A stretch of 8,003 bases of DNA. Origin: Acidobacteria bacterium CG_4_9_14_3_um_filter_49_7. GTDB taxonomy: Bacteria; Acidobacteriota; Holophagae; Thermotomaculales; Thermotomaculaceae. Shown here piece after piece: positions 7,049 to 8,003 of the stretch (positions are counted from its first letter, which is position 1; every line of letters begins with the position of its first letter). The position numbers and the translations under genes were made by a program. The stretch spans positions 1 through 8,003 of the forward strand of contig PFTO01000132.1 in the NCBI GenBank assembly GCA_002789615.1. Direction: 5' to 3'. The notes under the pieces are model-generated. The model saw nothing but the letters and a program-made list of their open reading frames with translations, searched no databases and had not been told where the DNA came from.

Positions 7049-7605
7049 TGTATGTCCCCCTGAAAGGAAATATCCGGTGACTGTCCTTCTCCAGCTTCCA
7101 GTTCGAAAAACTCGGCGGGCAGGTAGTGGAAGAGTTTCCCAACGATCAGCGAAGGAAAGGATTCCAGATGCACATTGTAAATCTTCACTGCGCCATTGTA
7201 GAATCGCCGGGCCATCTGGATGTGATCTTCCACCTCAGAAATCTGCTGCTGAAGCATCAGAAAACTCTGGTTGGCTTTCAAATCCGGGTAGCTTTCGGCC
7301 AGGGCAAACAGCTGGCGCAAACCCTTCCCCAATGCCGATTCCGCGTCCTGACGAGCCTTCCCATCCGGGATTGAAATACAAGCATTTCTTGCTTCCACGA
7401 CCTGCTCCAGTGTCCTTTTTTCGTGATTTGCATAGCCTTTTACAGTGGCCACCAGTTTGGGAATCAGGTCATGCCGGCGTTTCAACTGTACGTCAATATC
7501 GCTCCAGGCCTGTTTGATCATGTTCTTCAATTGCACAAACCGGTTGAATGTCATGGCGAACCAGAAGACAAGTACTATTGCCAGAATGATTAGTCCAATA
7601 CCCAT
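7045..7605 (-). CDS. lemA: LemA family protein
   Basis: The 186-residue protein (from the ATG at 7605) has the family structure: an N-terminal membrane anchor (about 2-17, IGLIILAIVLVFWFAM), then a long helical domain. Signature stretches are AWSDIDVQLKRRHDLIPKLV (33-52), VKGYANHEKRTLEQVVEAR (54-72), LFALAESYPDLKANQSF (about 99-115), and the block from LQQQISEVEDHIQMARRFYN to VHLESFPSLIVGKLFHYLPA near the C-terminus. LemA proteins are inner-membrane anchored with the helical part thought to face outward; their precise role is unknown. The ATG at 7605 is preferred over an in-frame TTG at 7620, because GGAGG lies four bases before the ATG and overlaps codons 3-4 of the longer form. The last base triplet (TGA) overlaps the start of the DUF2207 gene, making a probable two-gene operon. 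Confidence 0.92.
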   Translation of the reverse strand: MGIGLIILAIVLVFWFAMTFNRFVQLKNMIKQAWSDIDVQLKRRHDLIPKLVATVKGYANHEKRTLEQVVEARNACISIPDGKARQDAESALGKGLRQLFALAESYPDLKANQSFLMLQQQISEVEDHIQMARRFYNGAVKIYNVHLESFPSLIVGKLFHYLPAEFFELEAGEGQSPDISFQGDIQ

Positions 7606-7609
7606 AAAA

Positions 7610-7614
7610 CCTCC
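7610..7614 (-). promoter_or_regulatory. lemA ribosome binding site
   Basis: GGAGG on the minus strand is separated by TTTT from the ATG at 7605-7603. Its position favours that ATG over the upstream TTG (7620-7618), which would place this site inside the coding sequence. The 4-base spacing is a little short but workable. Confidence 0.7.
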
Positions 7615-7634
7615 GGACAATGCGTGTTTTGCAT

Positions 7635-7662
7635 ATTGTATCAGAATTCAAGGTCGTGTTAT
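7635..7662 (-). promoter_or_regulatory. Weak promoter candidate for lemA
   Basis: On the minus strand ATAACA (complement of 7657-7662) and TACAAT (complement of 7635-7640) are separated by 16 bases. TACAAT matches the sigma-70 -10 consensus at 5 of 6 positions, ATAACA the -35 at 4 of 6. Transcription would begin about 20 bases before the ribosome binding site. Such matches arise by chance, and phyla such as Bacteroidota use different consensus boxes. Confidence 0.25.
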
Positions 7663-7695
7663 TCGCTTTCTGTTGAGCGAGTGGCATGGTTGCCA
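7663..7695. repeat. Two adjacent small hairpins after the right-edge gene
   Basis: In the 111-base gap ahead of lemA there are two short perfect inverted repeats side by side. TGGCA-TGGT-TGCCA (7682-7695) has a 5-base stem and a 4-base loop; TCGCT/AGCGA (7663-7667 and 7676-7680) has an 8-base loop. Read on the minus strand they follow the stop of the right-edge gene and precede the lemA promoter candidate. There is no T-run on that strand, so a standard terminator is not shown. They could slow transcription or protect mRNA ends, or be chance. Confidence 0.3.
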
Positions 7696-7716
7696 TTTTC
7701 CAGTTCTATGCGGATT

Positions 7717-8003
7717 CTATCTGTTCAATTTCAAAAGTTCTTTCAGTCCGATTGAAGAAAAACGGGTCAATGCCTTTCTGCCCTTCTCTCTGTCCTTTTT
7801 CAGCACTGTCAGTGCCTTTTTTTCAAACCCTGGGACAGCCTGCATCAAAGTGTGCTCCACTTGATCCCGACTCAGACTCACCTCCCTGATTTTGTTCCCG
7901 TAATCCGCGTCAATCCGCATCGCCTGCTCGAAGAAGGACCAGTACGCCAGGTCCGGCGTTGCGGTGTATCGGGCGGGATCCGGTGTGAACTGGGAGGCAA
8001 TGG
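7717..8003 (-). CDS. Unidentified protein, C-terminal fragment (5' end outside window)
   Basis: The minus-strand frame is open from the right edge (first full codon 8001-7999) to TAG at 7719-7717, giving 94 residues. No start is needed inside the window: the frame continues upstream past the Met at 7920, with plausible coding sequence including PDLAYWSFFEQAMRIDADYG. The end is soluble and helical with a Lys/Arg-rich stretch (KKALTVLKKDREKGRKAL) and no membrane segment. I do not recognise the family and assign no function. It lies 111 bases upstream of lemA on the same strand and might share its transcript, though the gap holds small hairpins and a promoter candidate. Choosing the internal Met as start would cut off conserved-looking residues, so a partial gene is the better reading. 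Confidence 0.65.
   Translation of the reverse strand, partial: IASQFTPDPARYTATPDLAYWSFFEQAMRIDADYGNKIREVSLSRDQVEHTLMQAVPGFEKKALTVLKKDREKGRKALTRFSSIGLKELLKLNR

Noticed and set aside
1..8003. Defence system, toxin-antitoxin pair or mobile element
   Set aside because: No nuclease, helicase, reverse transcriptase, transposase or small paired genes are visible, and coding style appears uniform across the window.

Overview
The window reads as an ordinary chromosomal segment of a Gram-negative (diderm) bacterium, with cell-envelope genes on both strands. Three things point to a diderm: a Bat-type (Bacteroides aerotolerance) operon, an outer-membrane-type DUF5916 protein with a CBM9-like domain, and a lemA/DUF2207 pair. 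This mix is common in Bacteroidota, Acidobacteriota and related phyla, but the sequence alone does not settle the phylum. Base composition looks moderate and even, and I see no transposase, integrase, phage gene, tRNA, rRNA or CRISPR array.

Left part, + strand (1-2750): the last 59 codons of a batC-like gene, then batD, then batE. batD and batE overlap by 4 bases (ATGA). In known Bat loci these follow a MoxR ATPase, a DUF58 protein and the VWA proteins BatA and BatB, so those genes probably lie just outside the left edge. BatC, BatD and BatE are predicted to form an inner-membrane/periplasmic assembly linked to stress tolerance.

Middle and right part, - strand (2896-7605): transcription runs right to left through lemA, a DUF2207 membrane protein (4-base ATGA overlap with lemA, glycine-rich tail) and, after an 82-base gap, a 721-residue CBM9-like/DUF5916 outer-membrane protein. 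The last gene meets batE tail to tail across 145 bases that contain an inverted repeat but no textbook terminator.

Right edge (7717-8003, - strand): the C-terminal 94 codons of a protein I do not recognise, followed by about 110 bases with two small hairpins and a weak promoter candidate ahead of lemA.

The shared theme is envelope maintenance: a periplasm-facing Bat complex, a LemA/DUF2207 inner-membrane pair and an outer-membrane barrel. I found no convincing sign of a wholly new system. The points most worth a second look are the grouping of these envelope genes, two start-codon questions, the low-complexity tails, and the unidentified protein at the right edge.
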